Part shown: positions 44,713-55,051 of the stretch, piece by piece
How positions within the stretch are numbered: the first letter of the stretch is position 1
Layout: every line of letters begins with the position of its first letter
Source of the DNA: Bacillota bacterium
Lineage (GTDB): Bacteria; Bacillota; Clostridia; Lachnospirales; Lachnospiraceae
Assembly (NCBI GenBank): GCA_023395555.1
Contig: JAEWYQ010000019.1
Span: forward strand, 1 to 64,000
Reading direction: 5' to 3'
Length of the DNA stretch: 64,000 bases
Notes under the pieces: generated by a model
Databases searched by the model: none
Seen by the model: the letters and a program-made list of their open reading frames with translations, nothing else
Told to the model about the DNA's origin: nothing
Program-made: the position numbers and the translations under genes

Positions 44713-46458
44713 TTAATTTTCTATGGCTGCTTTTTGCATATTGATTTCACGTATGATCTTTGGGTCAAACTTAGGTACCCGGTCGTAGGTATACAGACCG
44801 TTGACCTCCTGCTCCACGTCATAAAGCTGTGTATAGCAGAAAGCACAAATTCTTGGGTTACTCAGCAATGCATTGGTCAGTCCCCGATAACGTTCGATGA
44901 ATTCCTCTTCGGTTTTCGGACCTTCGCCATAGCCCCAGCCGTTCTCTTCTATATGCTCCGGATCCCATTTGATACCGCCGTATTCACTGACGAAATATGG
45001 CTGACCGGAATACTTCTGCCGGTGGGGATGACTCTCATAAACCTCGCCTCCGCTTCGCATCGGTTCAAATTTGGCCTGAAATGCAGCCACATCCTGTTCG
45101 TAATCATGAATATCATAAATATCGGTGATTACGTGGTAGTTACCGCTAGTATCAATGACTGGTCTGGTTTTGTCAATGCTTTTCGTAACCTGATAGACGA
45201 TCCGCAGCACTTCATTATCCTGTTTTTTACCGTCGTAGTCCCAGGTTTCATTGAAAGGACACCAGCCAACAATGGAAGGATGGTTATAATCCCGTTCCAA
45301 GGTCTCCACCCATTCCGGCAGAAAACGTTCTAAGCCCATAGGACCCGAGATATCAAGTCCCCAGTTCGCATGCTCACCCCATACCAGATAACCAAGCTGA
45401 TCCGCCCAATATAAGAATCTTGGCTCGAACATCTTCTCATGAAGCCTTGCACCGTTAAAGCCGAGTTCCATGGAGAGCTGGATATCCTTCTTCAGGGCTT
45501 CATCAGTTGGAGCCGTATAGATTCCGTCCGGATAAAATCCCTGATCCAGAACCAGACGCTGGAATACAGGTTTACCGTTAATATACATTGCGTTATCGCT
45601 CCAGGATACACGGCGAAGGCCAAAATAACCCTCTACATGATCTGCTTCAGACTCCTCTGCCGTCAAAGTGAAGCTTAAGGAATACAGGTTAGGAGCCCCG
45701 GGTTCCCAAAGGTGAAGCTCACTCAGTGAAATTGTCTGGTTGTTCTGGTGATTGGCGGAATGAACCGTACCTTCACCGGCAAGCCTTCCCTGATAAAGAA
45801 CTCTCGTATCCAAACGGTAAGGACTTGTGGTGCCTGACACCTGGGAGGTGATATGTACACAGGAATTATCCGGGTCGGGTATCACCTGATAGGAGGACAG
45901 GGATACCTGAGGCACATGCTCCAGCCAGACCGTCTGCCAGATACCGGTCGTTCTGGTATAATCACAGCCGGCGGAATAGTAAGCACCGCATTGCTTTCCC
46001 CTGGGCTGCTTACCGGATCTTGTGTCATCATCGGCGCATACGAAGAGAACATTGACTCCCTTCTTTAGCAGAGCGGTGATATCAAAAGAAAAGGAGCTGT
46101 AGCCTCCCATATGTCTGCCTGCTGATTTTCCATTGATCCATACGGTGGTTTCATAATCAACGGCGCCAAAGTGCAGCAGGGTTCTGCCTGTATACCAGTT
46201 GTCCGGAAGCTCAAATTCCTTACGGTACCATACAGTACGCATAAAATCCTTGTTTCCGATTCCGGAAAGTGTGCTCTCCGGACAAAAAGGAACCATAATC
46301 CTGTCATTTAAGGCTTCCCGCTCCTGCCATTTTCTTTCCTTACCACTGCTGCCGTTATCTACTTCAAACTCCCACTGACCATTCAGATTTATCCATTCCT
46401 GACGGACCATCTGAGGTCTGGGGTATTCCGGTCTTGGAATATTTGTTTGATTCATCAT
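44713..46458 (-). CDS. Glycoside hydrolase family 2 protein (beta-galactosidase/glucuronidase-like)
   Basis: A 581-residue cytoplasmic GH2 enzyme. An N-terminal jelly-roll domain (about 15-170), a sandwich domain and the TIM barrel (about 275-575) are present. The acid/base is in WCPFNETWD (NE pair) and the nucleophile glutamate in VSEYGGIKW. It would release a terminal beta-linked sugar; the specificity cannot be told. The start at 46458 follows AAGGGAGA; a frame to 46584 runs through the promoter and adds an unrelated N-terminus. It is a single-gene unit with a clear promoter. Confidence 0.87.
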   Translation of the reverse strand: MMNQTNIPRPEYPRPQMVRQEWINLNGQWEFEVDNGSSGKERKWQEREALNDRIMVPFCPESTLSGIGNKDFMRTVWYRKEFELPDNWYTGRTLLHFGAVDYETTVWINGKSAGRHMGGYSSFSFDITALLKKGVNVLFVCADDDTRSGKQPRGKQCGAYYSAGCDYTRTTGIWQTVWLEHVPQVSLSSYQVIPDPDNSCVHITSQVSGTTSPYRLDTRVLYQGRLAGEGTVHSANHQNNQTISLSELHLWEPGAPNLYSLSFTLTAEESEADHVEGYFGLRRVSWSDNAMYINGKPVFQRLVLDQGFYPDGIYTAPTDEALKKDIQLSMELGFNGARLHEKMFEPRFLYWADQLGYLVWGEHANWGLDISGPMGLERFLPEWVETLERDYNHPSIVGWCPFNETWDYDGKKQDNEVLRIVYQVTKSIDKTRPVIDTSGNYHVITDIYDIHDYEQDVAAFQAKFEPMRSGGEVYESHPHRQKYSGQPYFVSEYGGIKWDPEHIEENGWGYGEGPKTEEEFIERYRGLTNALLSNPRICAFCYTQLYDVEQEVNGLYTYDRVPKFDPKIIREINMQKAAIEN

Positions 46459-46488
46459 TTCTGAAAATCTCCCTTCTGTGTTACAATC

Positions 46489-46517
46489 ATTATATACTTG
46501 TATTATACAGCTATCAA
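46489..46517 (-). promoter_or_regulatory. Promoter of the GH2 gene
   Basis: On the minus strand, TTGATA (46512-46517) and TATAAT (46489-46494) are 17 bases apart, about 30 bases before the start codon. Confidence 0.7.
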
Positions 46518-46599
46518 TAGCATGAACAAATAGAATAAATAAGTGTTTAAGTGAGGAATATGTGCATGAGAGGTTGAATTGCAATTCATAAAAAAGAAA

Positions 46600-46624
46600 A
46601 ACGGCAGGATTCGTACCTGCCGTT
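46600..46624 (-). terminator. Terminator after the GyrI-like gene
   Basis: Stem AACGGCAGG/CCTGCCGTT (46600-46608 with 46616-46624). On the minus strand it runs into a T-rich tract (TTTTTCTTTTTT). Confidence 0.8.
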
Positions 46625-46644
46625 AAAGTTAATATTTGAATTAA

Positions 46645-46700
46645 TTTGGACCGAATTTATCGTTATGCTTCCCTTCTTTTTACAGGTACTGTAACATATT
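46645..46700 (-). repeat. Duplicated segment at the 3' end of the GyrI-like gene
   Basis: This segment spans the last 12 or so codons and 18 bases after the stop. It is repeated at 39445-39500 in the same orientation. Confidence 0.65.
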
Positions 46701-47304
46701 TATCCCCGTTAAAGTAATAATATTCTGCTTCTTCATTCCCGTTGCCATTACATCCGTTAAATTCATAATTATACTGATCTCCTTCACAGAAGATGCGGCG
46801 AATCAATCCGAATAATGGTGCCATGTGCCACTGAGGATCATCTTCTCCCGTTATTTTTTTTGTCAAAGCCCAAGCCTTGTCCGTGGCTTTCACCCGGATC
46901 AGCATGGTAGGCTTGGCTTCAAGAATATGAACTCCTTCCGGCTGGCTGATATTGGTGGTTTCCTGTCCGTGAAGCATAGCACAGGGGCGTTCCGATGTGG
47001 CATAATCAATGCTGAGGCATATCATGCAATCAGGGGTAACGCTGTCAATAATCCGGGAATAATTATCTTGAAACCATTGGCAGCTTGCCCCTATATCAGG
47101 TTCTGAATTAAGGTCAGAGGCAACAAAATAGGAACCGGCATAGACTGTTTTTGCTTTTTCCAGGATGGTAAATTCGACGCCTTCTATTACCACGGTTTCA
47201 ATGATGTGCTCTGCACATAATTCTTCTACCATACTCAATATCTCCGGTTTTTTAGGGCTGTAGCTTTCGGTGTTCTGATTTGGAAGCTTGATTGGTTCAC
47301 TCAT
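46663..47304 (-). CDS. GyrI-like small-molecule-binding protein
   Basis: A 213-residue single-domain protein of the GyrI/AraC effector-binding fold (about 35-210), with segments such as AGSYFVASDL and PTMLIRVKATDKAW. It has no DNA-binding domain. It follows an AraC regulator that carries a fold of the same kind at its C-terminus, 63 bases downstream, with AAAGGAG before the ATG. Such stand-alone domains may bind or inactivate toxic compounds. A fragment of a close relative's 3' end lies at 39445. Confidence 0.7.
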   Translation of the reverse strand: MSEPIKLPNQNTESYSPKKPEILSMVEELCAEHIIETVVIEGVEFTILEKAKTVYAGSYFVASDLNSEPDIGASCQWFQDNYSRIIDSVTPDCMICLSIDYATSERPCAMLHGQETTNISQPEGVHILEAKPTMLIRVKATDKAWALTKKITGEDDPQWHMAPLFGLIRRIFCEGDQYNYEFNGCNGNGNEEAEYYYFNGDKYVTVPVKRREA

Positions 47305-47367
47305 AGTTTTCTACTCCTTTGATTTATGATACGCCTATTGTATCAAATCTTCCCACTATCTGTATTA

Positions 47368-48624
47368 TCATTTTGTATCAACTTTTATGGGACAATACAT
47401 CCGGATGGCAGGCTTGTCAAAGCTGTCTTTCGCATCGTATACGGCGAAAAAATCTTTCCGGTCGGCAATCATTCCGTTATCCGACGCAAAGGACAGAAGC
47501 AGATCGGAGTATTGTTCATAATCGCCCATGACACTGCTTTCCAATACAAGATAACAGCCTTTCTCTATCATCATATTTTCTATGCTATTATTATCTTTTA
47601 CCGGCAGCTCAGTGTTAACCCTTATGCCGCACACACAATAAGACATTTCCCTGTGAAGATAAAACTCTTTTGATGTACGCAGTATATACGGATAATGCTC
47701 GGATAAATAATCGACCACCATTTTAGACGCTGTTTTTTCGGCATGATATCCTTTGGCTTTTGCAGTGATAAAGCATAGTCCGGTATTGTTGACCAATGTG
47801 ATTTTCGTTTCGTCCGTGCGCTTTTTAATGGGGAGATACAGCTTTAATTTTACTGGATTGCCGCCCCTTAATATGTACTCCTCGTAATACGGTTCCTTTG
47901 AATATTCAAACATGCTTTTTTGCAGCCAGATATGATAGAGATAATTCCATGCGGTATTGATTTGATCCTCGTCATTTTTAACGATGGAGGAAGCAAATAT
48001 TGAGGTGAGGGGTTCGGTGGTTTTGGATGGCAGAAAACCATCTGTCTTTAAAGCGGCATCCGTTAGATATAATTCATAGCAAAAGAGATTGCCATACTGC
48101 TTTCCGTTTCTTCCGAATAACCGTCCGCTGTAATCCGGGTTCAAGGTCAGAAACGAGTGGATTGCTTTATTTTCAATATCTTTTATGCTTGAATGGTAAA
48201 ATGGAAGACAGACCATCTCAGGAAGGGTTTCGTTTGCAATCATAACCGATGGAACAGGTTCTCCATGATAGGGAGGGTAAAAATAATAAGTTTCGCTGTT
48301 TTTATATCCAAGGGGTGTCATGCCAAGGGTTTGTTTCACTGCCCGGCAGAGGGCTTGCTGGGATGAATAGCCGCATTGATGTGCAATGTCCGCAAGCGGA
48401 AAGTCGGATGCTTTGATCAACGCCAAGGCATTTGACAGCCGGCGCTTGCGGATGTACTCCTTCACAGAATGCCCGGTCAGATTGTAGAAATCCCGGTAGA
48501 GCTGTGCGTGGGAAATACAGCCGGCACGGGAAAGCATCCCGGTATCCAGATCGAATGGGAGATTTGCTTCAATATGCCGTACAAGGCGGTTCATATATTG
48601 GTTTTTATATAGGAATTCACCCAT
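47368..48624 (-). CDS. AraC family regulator with GyrI-like effector domain
   Basis: A 418-residue regulator. The AraC helix-turn-helix pair is at the N-terminus (about 10-110; GMLSRAGCISHAQLYRDFYNLTG and FPLADIAHQCGYSSQQALCRAVK), followed by a GyrI-like effector-binding region (about 120-415). Regulators of this plan often control MATE or ABC exporters. The nearest exporter is the MATE gene at 56630, now separated by the two-gene STAND-like operon, which begins divergently at 48861. Confidence 0.87.
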   Translation of the reverse strand: MGEFLYKNQYMNRLVRHIEANLPFDLDTGMLSRAGCISHAQLYRDFYNLTGHSVKEYIRKRRLSNALALIKASDFPLADIAHQCGYSSQQALCRAVKQTLGMTPLGYKNSETYYFYPPYHGEPVPSVMIANETLPEMVCLPFYHSSIKDIENKAIHSFLTLNPDYSGRLFGRNGKQYGNLFCYELYLTDAALKTDGFLPSKTTEPLTSIFASSIVKNDEDQINTAWNYLYHIWLQKSMFEYSKEPYYEEYILRGGNPVKLKLYLPIKKRTDETKITLVNNTGLCFITAKAKGYHAEKTASKMVVDYLSEHYPYILRTSKEFYLHREMSYCVCGIRVNTELPVKDNNSIENMMIEKGCYLVLESSVMGDYEQYSDLLLSFASDNGMIADRKDFFAVYDAKDSFDKPAIRMYCPIKVDTK

Positions 48625-48774
48625 TTTCAGAGCTCCTTTGGAGATTAATCATGTATTCAACTATGGAAGCCGGCGGAATTTTATAGCTCATTTTATCACA
48701 ATATCAGTGCAAAAGCCAGTTCGCATTTTCGCTGGAACGATTCAAAGAATAAGAACAAAAATGAGTGAATAAAC

Positions 48775-48803
48775 TAGAAAAACATTACATTATAGAATAT
48801 AAT
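48775..48803 (+). promoter_or_regulatory. Possible promoter of the STAND-like operon
   Basis: TAGAAA (48775-48780) and TATAAT (48798-48803) are 17 bases apart, about 57 bases before the start codon. The -35 box is weak. Confidence 0.45.
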
Positions 48804-48860
48804 AGAATCATTATCATGTGAAAAGTTTTTGAAATAAGCAAAAGAAAAGGACGGATAAAA

Positions 48861-51800
48861 ATGGAGAAGCTGATATGTCAAATGAGGGAGCCCAATGAAT
48901 TAGAGCGTGTTATTATCGAATGGGATGTTCCTTCTCTAAAAAAATATCTGGTCGATAAAAATAGGTTACTTAGCTTAGGGTATGATTTAAAAGAGATAGA
49001 TCATATGCAGGTAATATTCTTTGGCATAAAGCTTTCCAATCCGGAGCAAATGACTTATTTCGAGAAAGCGGTTTATGATAAGGATAAGAAAACCATAGAA
49101 AATTATTATCACTATATGAAGAAGAATGAGCGCGCCCGGGAGGGGTATGGGTATACTCAGGATGATTTAAAGCAAATTAATTATGTGTATATAGAGGGTA
49201 ATCCAAGATTGCTTACCGGCAGGACGGATGACTATGAGATAGCCACCAGATTCGGTTTATTACAAGGTAATAAAAATAAAATGACAGAAATGTTTATGGT
49301 TAGATATTTGAATGAATCGGCAGATTTAAAAAATAAAAGAAATGCTTTAAATAAGCTAGTGGCGATATATCGGGAGGAAGAATATCTGCCGGCGCAAAAG
49401 GAAAATTTTATAAGATTAATCTCATTATATCCTGAGGCATTGGAATATACACAATTAGCACGTTCTTTTTATGTCGAGCTATTATATAAAGACCGTAGTG
49501 ATGAGAAACGTTATCAAAAAATATGCGAAAGAGGAAGTTATTACGAAAAGAAAAACTATAACTGGGAGAAGAAAGCCCAATACCTCTATACAATTTCAAT
49601 GTTCAAAATCGGAAAGAATGGATGGGAGTATTTTATTGCGAACAAATTAGAGGAACAAACCAATGTGATTTATATGAAGGAACTGTTAGAGGTCTCGGGG
49701 GAGATACTTAAAATGTACCTGAGAATTCCGGAGGAACGGAAGCGGTACGGTGACATCCTCCAAGCCATGGCAGAAAAGGCAAAGGGGGAAAAGGGAGGTG
49801 CAAATTACAGCTTCCTCCTGTATCTCAATCGTGAATTTGGCTCAGGCTTTGGCATGAATAGAGCGGAATTAGAGGAGTTATATAAAAATGCGGATGATAC
49901 CATAGGGCCTTTTCAGCAGAATGGATATGGAACCTATTTATATGCTTTGGCACAAGAACATATCCGCATCCATAATACAATAGATGAATTTCTATATAAG
50001 GAGGAATTGTTAAATCTAAAAAAAGAATTTTACGGTTATTACAGCAAGAAAATTGAGGAATATCTAATGGGGGATTTCTTAGATATTAAGACCATTGGAA
50101 GCAGGATAGTTTGTATCAATGATCACGTGGTGTACGGAGAGAAAAAAACTTTCAAGGGAGGGAAATACACAAAAGCTCCAACGGCGCCGCGTTATCTGCA
50201 ATTTTTCCCGGAACAGGATCCGGAATTATATGATAAATATGAAGAAACGATACAAAAGGCCCTGATATCCGCCAAAAAATCAAATACTACGAAAGATATG
50301 CTAAATCATTTAAAACTGTCCATTCTTCCTGATCCGGCTAATATATTGGACGGCAACGGGGATAAAGTGATCAAGGAAATTAGCTTCTATCTATGGAAGA
50401 AGATACAGCTGAATTTTGAACAGAGTAAGGATCAATGGCTTATATTGGGGAAAATTTATGAATGCTATATGGAGGGGCATCGGCTGAAAATGGCGGAAGG
50501 GTCAGCCGAGAAGAAAATAGAACATAGAGAATTACAAATGCAATGGGCAAGAAAAGCTGTCAATGCCTTGCGAATCAGAGCGGAACTGCATGGCGATTAT
50601 TATGATTGGTATGATATATATCAATTTTACCTCAAGCGAGCCGGTACTGCCGTCAATGAGGAAGAAAAATTGGATTGGATTAAATTGGCCTATGAATTGG
50701 ATTTGGAAATAGTTTATAGAATACACAATGATGCGGACAGGATGGGAAGACATTTTACAGGGCTGCTCGATTATCTTGACAGGGACAAGAATTATTTCGC
50801 ATTATGTATCCGGAACGAGAAAAGCATAGCGGATAGGTATCTTGAGGAGCTTGAGGAGCTGTACAATCTACATCGTCAGTACAGGTATCTGGACTTTGCA
50901 TTTAAAATAGCAAAGGTGGCGGGAAATTGTGAGCTGTACTTAAGAAAATTCTTAAAAGTATTGCTGCAGTGGGAAATGGTTAAACTGATCAGAAATATTC
51001 TGGATTTATTGTTCGAAGAAAAATACAGCGTCGCACAATTGTTTTATGATTATAGCGTGAAACATATCGATTCCATCCCCCGGATACTTAATCTTACCCA
51101 TGAGTTAATGGAAGGCTTGGGATCAGAAAAGGCAGATAGATTTAAACGCATCCTAACCCTGTTAGAATTTTATCCAAATGCAACCTATAAAGTTAATATT
51201 GAAAAAGGGTCGGATGAAACCTCCATGTTAGAGGAGGTCATGGACTTACAATTCGTCATGAATTATTATGCGGCTACGAAGGAGCTGATAGGGGAACTGG
51301 ATTGCTCCTCTATTCAGCGTGCACTATATTTGATGTATCAGGAGCTTTACTCCCGCACGATGAAAGAAGAATATCTAAAGAAAATGTTTGACGCCTTGGA
51401 AGTGTATGCAGTAGAAACGGAGAGTCTGCCATTTCTTTATAGAGGAATTACTCTGCGCTATCGCCATGAAACATTAAATTCATATGCGGTTTCCGTCATA
51501 GAGAAGGGAAAGCTTTCCCCGGAGATAACGGATAAACTAAAAAAGTATCAAGACCGGTTAGAAAATTTAAAGATCAGTTATGGCAATACGCAAAGCGAGT
51601 TTTTTCAAGAATTATGCGATTTAACGATATATTATTCAGAGAGGAATATTGTAGTCAAGCTGAAAGAGTTTATAAAAAAATATATCCTGAGCGGCAGAAA
51701 TAAAATGACAGAAGACCTGCGGGATTATTTTATGTCCTTTAAAATGATAGGGAAGGTATGGCTTCAATTGTACCTGGAAGAGAATGAGGAGGCAATCAAA

Positions 51801-54800
51801 AAGAGCTTCCCTGCCCGTTATACGATAGGATTTGATCCCGTGAACAGGGTGATTCGGATGCTGGAAGACAGCAATAAAAGGGATCAATCGCTGTTGAACC
51901 TGGATATCTTGGGCGAATGTGTATCTTATTCAAAAGAATGGGATAACCCTCCTATGGTGCGGCTGGTGGAGGACTATTTGGAGAATAACGAAGCATACAG
52001 CGAGGAAGGAGTGGTAATGTTACATCACTTCTTTGCGCTGATGGCAAAAGGGAATGAGGATACTCTTTACCGGGTGATAGATAAGATTAATGAACATCAT
52101 CAATATAAAGGCAAGCAAGGTTTTGATTTATTAGAGAAGCTTTATGAAAAGACAGAGGATACGAATTACTTAAAAGGATTAGCCAGGCAGTATGCAAAAG
52201 CCGGCAGCTACGAGATGGCAGAAGCACGTTATAAAGAGCTTTCTGAAAACATGGTGAATAATCCTAAGGTTAAAACTCAGATACTGGCGATGTCCTTCCT
52301 GATTTGGGTGAAAAATAAGGAAGAAATAAAAACATTTGAAATGGATAAGCTCGGTGAAAAGCAAGTATGCGAGGCACTGGCCTACCTCTCCCAAAAATAT
52401 CCGCATGAGATCTCCGGGGCAATGAATCGGATGGATGAAGAGGGAAGAAATCTACTTGGCTATATACATCAATTAATATCCCTTGAAGAGAAGGCGGGAG
52501 CGTTTAGAGATGCCTATGAAGAAGAGGAGGAAGAAAATTTATGGAAAGCATTATTGACATTAAAAGATACCAGATATTTTTCTTGCTTGCTTCCGAATCT
52601 GTATCAGCGGAGCAGAAATAAAAAATTCAAGTATTCCATAGAAAATCCAAAGGATGATGGCCTGAAATCCAGAATCCGACGTATTCTGGAAGAGGGTAAT
52701 CATAAACCCATACTGGTGTTATATGGGGAGGGGATGAAACCTGGGCAAGAACTGATTTTTATGGATTATGACCTGCCGGCTGAGAATGCCGATAGAAATG
52801 TGTCAAAAGAGAAGCATAGCATCCCTTTTCTGCAAAAGGTGATGGATGATTTTCACACCACGGAAGAGGTTAGGCCCATATCGGATTTGTTCCATCAATT
52901 AGAGGGAGAGAAGTCTGCTCACAGACGGAAAGATATATTGCTTCATATTTTGACCAATCAATTCGATAGATCGGAAGAGATCGAAAGAGATGCCGCGCTG
53001 CAAAGAAAGCTGCAGTTATCGAAGGCAGAATTGGGATATCTGTTACACTTGGAGAGGTTCGGAAAAAAGGATTATGAGATAAGCCTGAGAATGCTCCATG
53101 AAGGCACGGTCTGCTTGGGAAGCAGCAAAGCAGACTGCAATTATTTACTGGAAAAGATGAGGGAACAGTATTGTAAGGTGCTGGAGATAATTCCGGAATT
53201 ACCATTTGACAAAGGATTAGAGCATCTTTCTCTTATCATGGATGGTATAGATAAGATAATTAAGCTTTTTAATGAGAACTGGAATAATTCGAGGAATGTT
53301 TTTCTGAGGGATATGTTATGCATCATGGATTGTTTGCAGATCTATAAGACATCCGTTAAAAGCTCCATTGACCGGACCCGCAGCGTTAAATTGTTGGAAG
53401 CCGTTATGGACAGTCTGGCTTCTTTGAAAAAGGAGGAAAGATTTATCCGTCGGGTTGCGGATCAATGGGAGTCTTGGATTTACGGCAAGCTGATACAACT
53501 TGTGGATCAGGATACCATCCAGGATAGAAAATATTTCATTGACCGAAAAGACAGCAAAAGAGCAGTAGAGGATTTTTATTCGGAAGTAATAGAGGCTTCC
53601 TCCCATATTAATCTCTATGGTCCCAGGGGAATGGGAGTATCCTCCCTGCTTAGACAGTGCAGTGAAGGATACCGTGGAAAAGCCTTATACGAAAGAAGCA
53701 TATTCCTTTATTATGATAGTAAGGAGATTGTTAATTCCTATGGCATCAAGGGGTTGGAAGAAGGTGTTAATTATCACATTCAAAAAAATAAGAATAGTAA
53801 GTCCCCGAAGGGAGTAAAAGTTCATTTGTTTCTGGACCATTATGAGGAATTCCAAGGAGCCGCTAAGGATGAAATAGATCTATTGCTATATGAATTCGCC
53901 AGCCGTGGGTGGCATCTTATAATCGGATCGGAGTCCATTATTAAGGTGGAATTTGTTAACTTCCAGGGAAAGGAATTAAAGGGCTTCTCAGAAAATGAGA
54001 CCAGGAAGTACTTAAGCTACAGGATGAAATATAAGAGGGATGTATTAAAAAAAATTCCGTCCAATGAATTGTATAAACTGACAGGAGGGATACCCGCATT
54101 ACTTAGTTATATGGTGGAATATCTTTGGGAGTATAATACCTTTACAGAATTTCACGGGAAAGCGTATCTGATCAGCAAGGCGAAGGCTCTGTTTGAGCAT
54201 TGGGATATGCTGTGGATGGAGAAGCTAAATCATGAGGATAACGCGGCTTATCGGAGTCATGTCATGGCTAAGACAGGGGAGCCGGAACAGGATATCAGCG
54301 GCAGATTAGGCAAGCTGGAAGCCAAGATGGATGAACTCATCATGCTATTGGGAAAGGAAATTTATGTTCGCCAGAATCATCTTGAGAACGAAAAGGAAAT
54401 TGATCTTGATGATTACCACAATAGCATTCAATGGAAACAGGAAGAAGAAGTTGATATGGACAGCTTTGGCATGTCAGAAGAGGTTTGGGAGGTGATAAAG
54501 AAGGAGAGGAAGACTTATCAATATATTAAATATGGTGAGGCCATAAGAAGGTTGACTGTGAATGCCCAATCTGATTATGATTATTCAGGCTTTGCGTTAA
54601 ATTACTGTCTGGCTTTTGAATTAATATCAAATGAACGGCTGAAAGGATTTTTAAAGGCAGAAATTCCGGAGTATAGATTGCTGCCTCAATATCACAAGAT
54701 GCGGATGTACCAATTAAAAGATATTCGGGATACTACGACTTTTTCGTTGGGGAGCTACTGGTGCTTTTTGAAGGGATTTCAAGAGAAAAGTTCGAATCGG

Positions 54801-55025
54801 CCCTATAGGAACGGTGAGGATCTCAGCAAGTTTGTTGATAAATTTGACAGGGCGAAAAATATCCGTAATGATGTGGCTCATGTAGGGGGTAAGCTGAGCC
54901 GTGATAAATTTTTGGAGCTCTTATCATTATTATTAGGATATAAGAAGGAACTGGAGAACAGGAGGCAAGAGGAGGAAGGGCCGCCGGTATTCGAGAGTAT
55001 CTGCAGATTGGTTGGGATGATATAA
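48861..55025 (+). CDS. Giant helical-repeat STAND-like ATPase with C-terminal HEPN-like motif
   Basis: A 2054-residue soluble protein of a kind I do not recognise as a named family. Residues 1-1540 are almost wholly alpha-helical and repeat-like, with scattered TPR-like units. A P-loop ATPase core spans about 1560-1800. Its Walker A reads GPRGMGVSS (G1587 to S1595), with valine where lysine is expected. Walker B is HLFLDHYEE with D1659. The downstream LKGFSENETRKYL and LTGGIPALL are typical of STAND/archaeal-type ATPases. The C-terminal domain (about 1895-2045) ends in a HEPN-type motif RNDVAH (R2002, H2007), the RNase active-site pattern. It has no signal peptide or membrane segment. Known STAND defence proteins usually carry the effector first and the repeats last, so this order is reversed. 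An anti-phage role is inferred only. AAAGGA precedes the ATG, and the next gene starts 26 bases after the stop. Confidence 0.75.
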   Translation: MEKLICQMREPNELERVIIEWDVPSLKKYLVDKNRLLSLGYDLKEIDHMQVIFFGIKLSNPEQMTYFEKAVYDKDKKTIENYYHYMKKNERAREGYGYTQDDLKQINYVYIEGNPRLLTGRTDDYEIATRFGLLQGNKNKMTEMFMVRYLNESADLKNKRNALNKLVAIYREEEYLPAQKENFIRLISLYPEALEYTQLARSFYVELLYKDRSDEKRYQKICERGSYYEKKNYNWEKKAQYLYTISMFKIGKNGWEYFIANKLEEQTNVIYMKELLEVSGEILKMYLRIPEERKRYGDILQAMAEKAKGEKGGANYSFLLYLNREFGSGFGMNRAELEELYKNADDTIGPFQQNGYGTYLYALAQEHIRIHNTIDEFLYKEELLNLKKEFYGYYSKKIEEYLMGDFLDIKTIGSRIVCINDHVVYGEKKTFKGGKYTKAPTAPRYLQFFPEQDPELYDKYEETIQKALISAKKSNTTKDMLNHLKLSILPDPANILDGNGDKVIKEISFYLWKKIQLNFEQSKDQWLILGKIYECYMEGHRLKMAEGSAEKKIEHRELQMQWARKAVNALRIRAELHGDYYDWYDIYQFYLKRAGTAVNEEEKLDWIKLAYELDLEIVYRIHNDADRMGRHFTGLLDYLDRDKNYFALCIRNEKSIADRYLEELEELYNLHRQYRYLDFAFKIAKVAGNCELYLRKFLKVLLQWEMVKLIRNILDLLFEEKYSVAQLFYDYSVKHIDSIPRILNLTHELMEGLGSEKADRFKRILTLLEFYPNATYKVNIEKGSDETSMLEEVMDLQFVMNYYAATKELIGELDCSSIQRALYLMYQELYSRTMKEEYLKKMFDALEVYAVETESLPFLYRGITLRYRHETLNSYAVSVIEKGKLSPEITDKLKKYQDRLENLKISYGNTQSEFFQELCDLTIYYSERNIVVKLKEFIKKYILSGRNKMTEDLRDYFMSFKMIGKVWLQLYLEENEEAIKKSFPARYTIGFDPVNRVIRMLEDSNKRDQSLLNLDILGECVSYSKEWDNPPMVRLVEDYLENNEAYSEEGVVMLHHFFALMAKGNEDTLYRVIDKINEHHQYKGKQGFDLLEKLYEKTEDTNYLKGLARQYAKAGSYEMAEARYKELSENMVNNPKVKTQILAMSFLIWVKNKEEIKTFEMDKLGEKQVCEALAYLSQKYPHEISGAMNRMDEEGRNLLGYIHQLISLEEKAGAFRDAYEEEEEENLWKALLTLKDTRYFSCLLPNLYQRSRNKKFKYSIENPKDDGLKSRIRRILEEGNHKPILVLYGEGMKPGQELIFMDYDLPAENADRNVSKEKHSIPFLQKVMDDFHTTEEVRPISDLFHQLEGEKSAHRRKDILLHILTNQFDRSEEIERDAALQRKLQLSKAELGYLLHLERFGKKDYEISLRMLHEGTVCLGSSKADCNYLLEKMREQYCKVLEIIPELPFDKGLEHLSLIMDGIDKIIKLFNENWNNSRNVFLRDMLCIMDCLQIYKTSVKSSIDRTRSVKLLEAVMDSLASLKKEERFIRRVADQWESWIYGKLIQLVDQDTIQDRKYFIDRKDSKRAVEDFYSEVIEASSHINLYGPRGMGVSSLLRQCSEGYRGKALYERSIFLYYDSKEIVNSYGIKGLEEGVNYHIQKNKNSKSPKGVKVHLFLDHYEEFQGAAKDEIDLLLYEFASRGWHLIIGSESIIKVEFVNFQGKELKGFSENETRKYLSYRMKYKRDVLKKIPSNELYKLTGGIPALLSYMVEYLWEYNTFTEFHGKAYLISKAKALFEHWDMLWMEKLNHEDNAAYRSHVMAKTGEPEQDISGRLGKLEAKMDELIMLLGKEIYVRQNHLENEKEIDLDDYHNSIQWKQEEEVDMDSFGMSEEVWEVIKKERKTYQYIKYGEAIRRLTVNAQSDYDYSGFALNYCLAFELISNERLKGFLKAEIPEYRLLPQYHKMRMYQLKDIRDTTTFSLGSYWCFLKGFQEKSSNRPYRNGEDLSKFVDKFDRAKNIRNDVAHVGGKLSRDKFLELLSLLLGYKKELENRRQEEEGPPVFESICRLVGMI

Positions 55026-55051
55026 AAAAATATGTGATACGGAGGAATGGC

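Noticed and set aside
44713..46458. Assignment of the GH2 gene as uidA or lacZ
   Set aside because: The GH2 motifs are clear but nothing visible settles galactoside against glucuronide specificity, so no symbol was given.
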